This document shows positions 52,487 through 52,786 of a stretch of DNA of 52,786 bases, one piece after another; positions within the stretch are counted from its first letter, which is position 1, and each line of letters begins with the position of its first letter. The DNA comes from Desulfoluna spongiiphila (GTDB lineage: Bacteria; Desulfobacterota; Desulfobacteria; Desulfobacterales; Desulfolunaceae). The stretch is taken from positions 1 through 52,786 of the forward strand of contig NZ_FMUX01000030.1 of the NCBI RefSeq assembly GCF_900101345.1, given 5' to 3'. The position numbers and the translations under genes are program-made. The notes under the pieces were generated by a model. It did no database searches, was not told where the DNA came from, and was given only the letters and a program-made list of their open reading frames with translations.

Positions 52487-52786
52487 CACTGTTGTCCAAA
52501 ATAGGATTTGACCGGAAGTAAACCGGTGAGAATTTGAAAAGATGCTCCCTATAAGGCATGGTTAAGTTTGCAAACAAAGACCTCGCCAAACAAGGAGCAT
52601 ATCAATGGTACGTCATTCCAGCCTTTTCAGTCAAATCGTAGGTTTTTTTGACCGTAACCAGTTTGCCCGTTTAGTCTCCGAGCACGACGCAGAAAGAAAC
52701 TCGAAGGGCTTCAAGTGCTGGGATCATTTTGTTTCCATGCTTTTTTGCCAAATAGCCCAAGCAAAAAGCCTCCGAGAAATATCCGG
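52487..52786 (+). mobile_element. IS4-type insertion sequence, left end, cut by the window
   Basis: Beyond the ahbD terminator the sequence becomes an element end. It contains ttgtccaaaatag (52492-52504), shared with a minus-strand stretch at 128-145. A transposase gene starts at 52605. The element runs off the window, so its right end, terminal repeats and target duplication cannot be checked. Confidence 0.7.
52605..52786 (+). CDS. IS4 family transposase, N-terminal fragment (partial)
   Basis: The first 60 residues match the N-terminal DUF4372-like domain of IS4-type transposases: RHSSLFSQIVGFFDRNQFAR, then RNSKGFKCWDHFVSMLFC, then QIAQAKSLREISG. ATG 52605 has AAGGAG 9 nt upstream. The catalytic DDE region is beyond the window, so activity cannot be judged. 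Confidence 0.85.
   Translation, partial: MVRHSSLFSQIVGFFDRNQFARLVSEHDAERNSKGFKCWDHFVSMLFCQIAQAKSLREIS

Noticed and set aside
1..52786. tRNA or rRNA genes
   Set aside because: Looked for cloverleaf and CCA-proximal patterns in the long gaps and found none that could be supported by eye; a tRNAscan run would settle it.

Overview
The window looks like chromosomal DNA of a sulfate-reducing or related anaerobic deltaproteobacterium (Desulfobacterota). The main reason is a siroheme-dependent (alternative) heme b module at the right end (ahbC, hemB, ahbD). Gram-negative envelope genes (porin, Wzz, Wzx, Lgt, LspA, SppA) and bacterial housekeeping genes (ileS, rpsA, cmk, holA, rsmG) agree with this. 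The assignment is inferred from gene content; no rRNA or tRNA gene was seen.

Layout. (1) About 1-16.9 kb, all on the minus strand and visibly AT-richer than the rest, is a surface-polysaccharide (O-antigen or capsule type) locus. In transcription order it holds wzz, ugd (frameshifted), a UDP-glucuronate 4-epimerase-like gene, gmd, fcl, rfbF, rfbG, a 3,5-epimerase, a sugar C-methyltransferase, an SDR reductase, a second methyltransferase, a CmcI-like hydroxylase/methyltransferase, the wzx flippase, a GT2 glycosyltransferase, a DUF268 protein and a decayed methyltransferase. Predicted precursors are UDP-GlcA/GalA, GDP-L-fucose and a CDP-linked branched (C-methyl) 6-deoxyhexose. (2) About 17.6-34.1 kb is a mosaic of conserved genes: a Sua5/YciO protein, sppA, cmk-rpsA, a cytidylate-kinase-like/BON protein, a macrodomain protein, lspA-lgt-holA, ileS, rsmG and a NUDIX hydrolase. 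(3) About 34.3-46.4 kb holds elbB, a nitroreductase, an S1-domain protein, a secreted pseudo-caspase/PEGA/FGE-like protein paired with a secreted YadA-head-like protein, a frameshifted porin with a PstS-like binding protein, and a hybrid histidine kinase with a small secreted partner. (4) About 46.8-52.4 kb, on the plus strand, holds a ClpX-like ATPase without the zinc domain and then ahbC-hemB-ahbD. (5) The right edge cuts into an IS4-type transposase gene.

The most unusual part is between the genes. Nearly every long gap outside the polysaccharide locus is filled by modular palindromic repeats: GCACTCCGTGC-core hairpins, AAATG...CATTT hairpins around a GAGGAACGA-like loop, 195-bp and about 201-bp tandem arrays, and a composite element of 200-660 bp present in three long copies and several fragments. 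Other observations: a 273-bp MITE-like insertion with a perfect 8-bp target duplication inside the polysaccharide locus; two genes (ugd and the porin) broken at the same kind of C8 tract, where seven Cs restore a full-length protein; and a 22-bp hairpin with a GAAA loop in front of ahbD.
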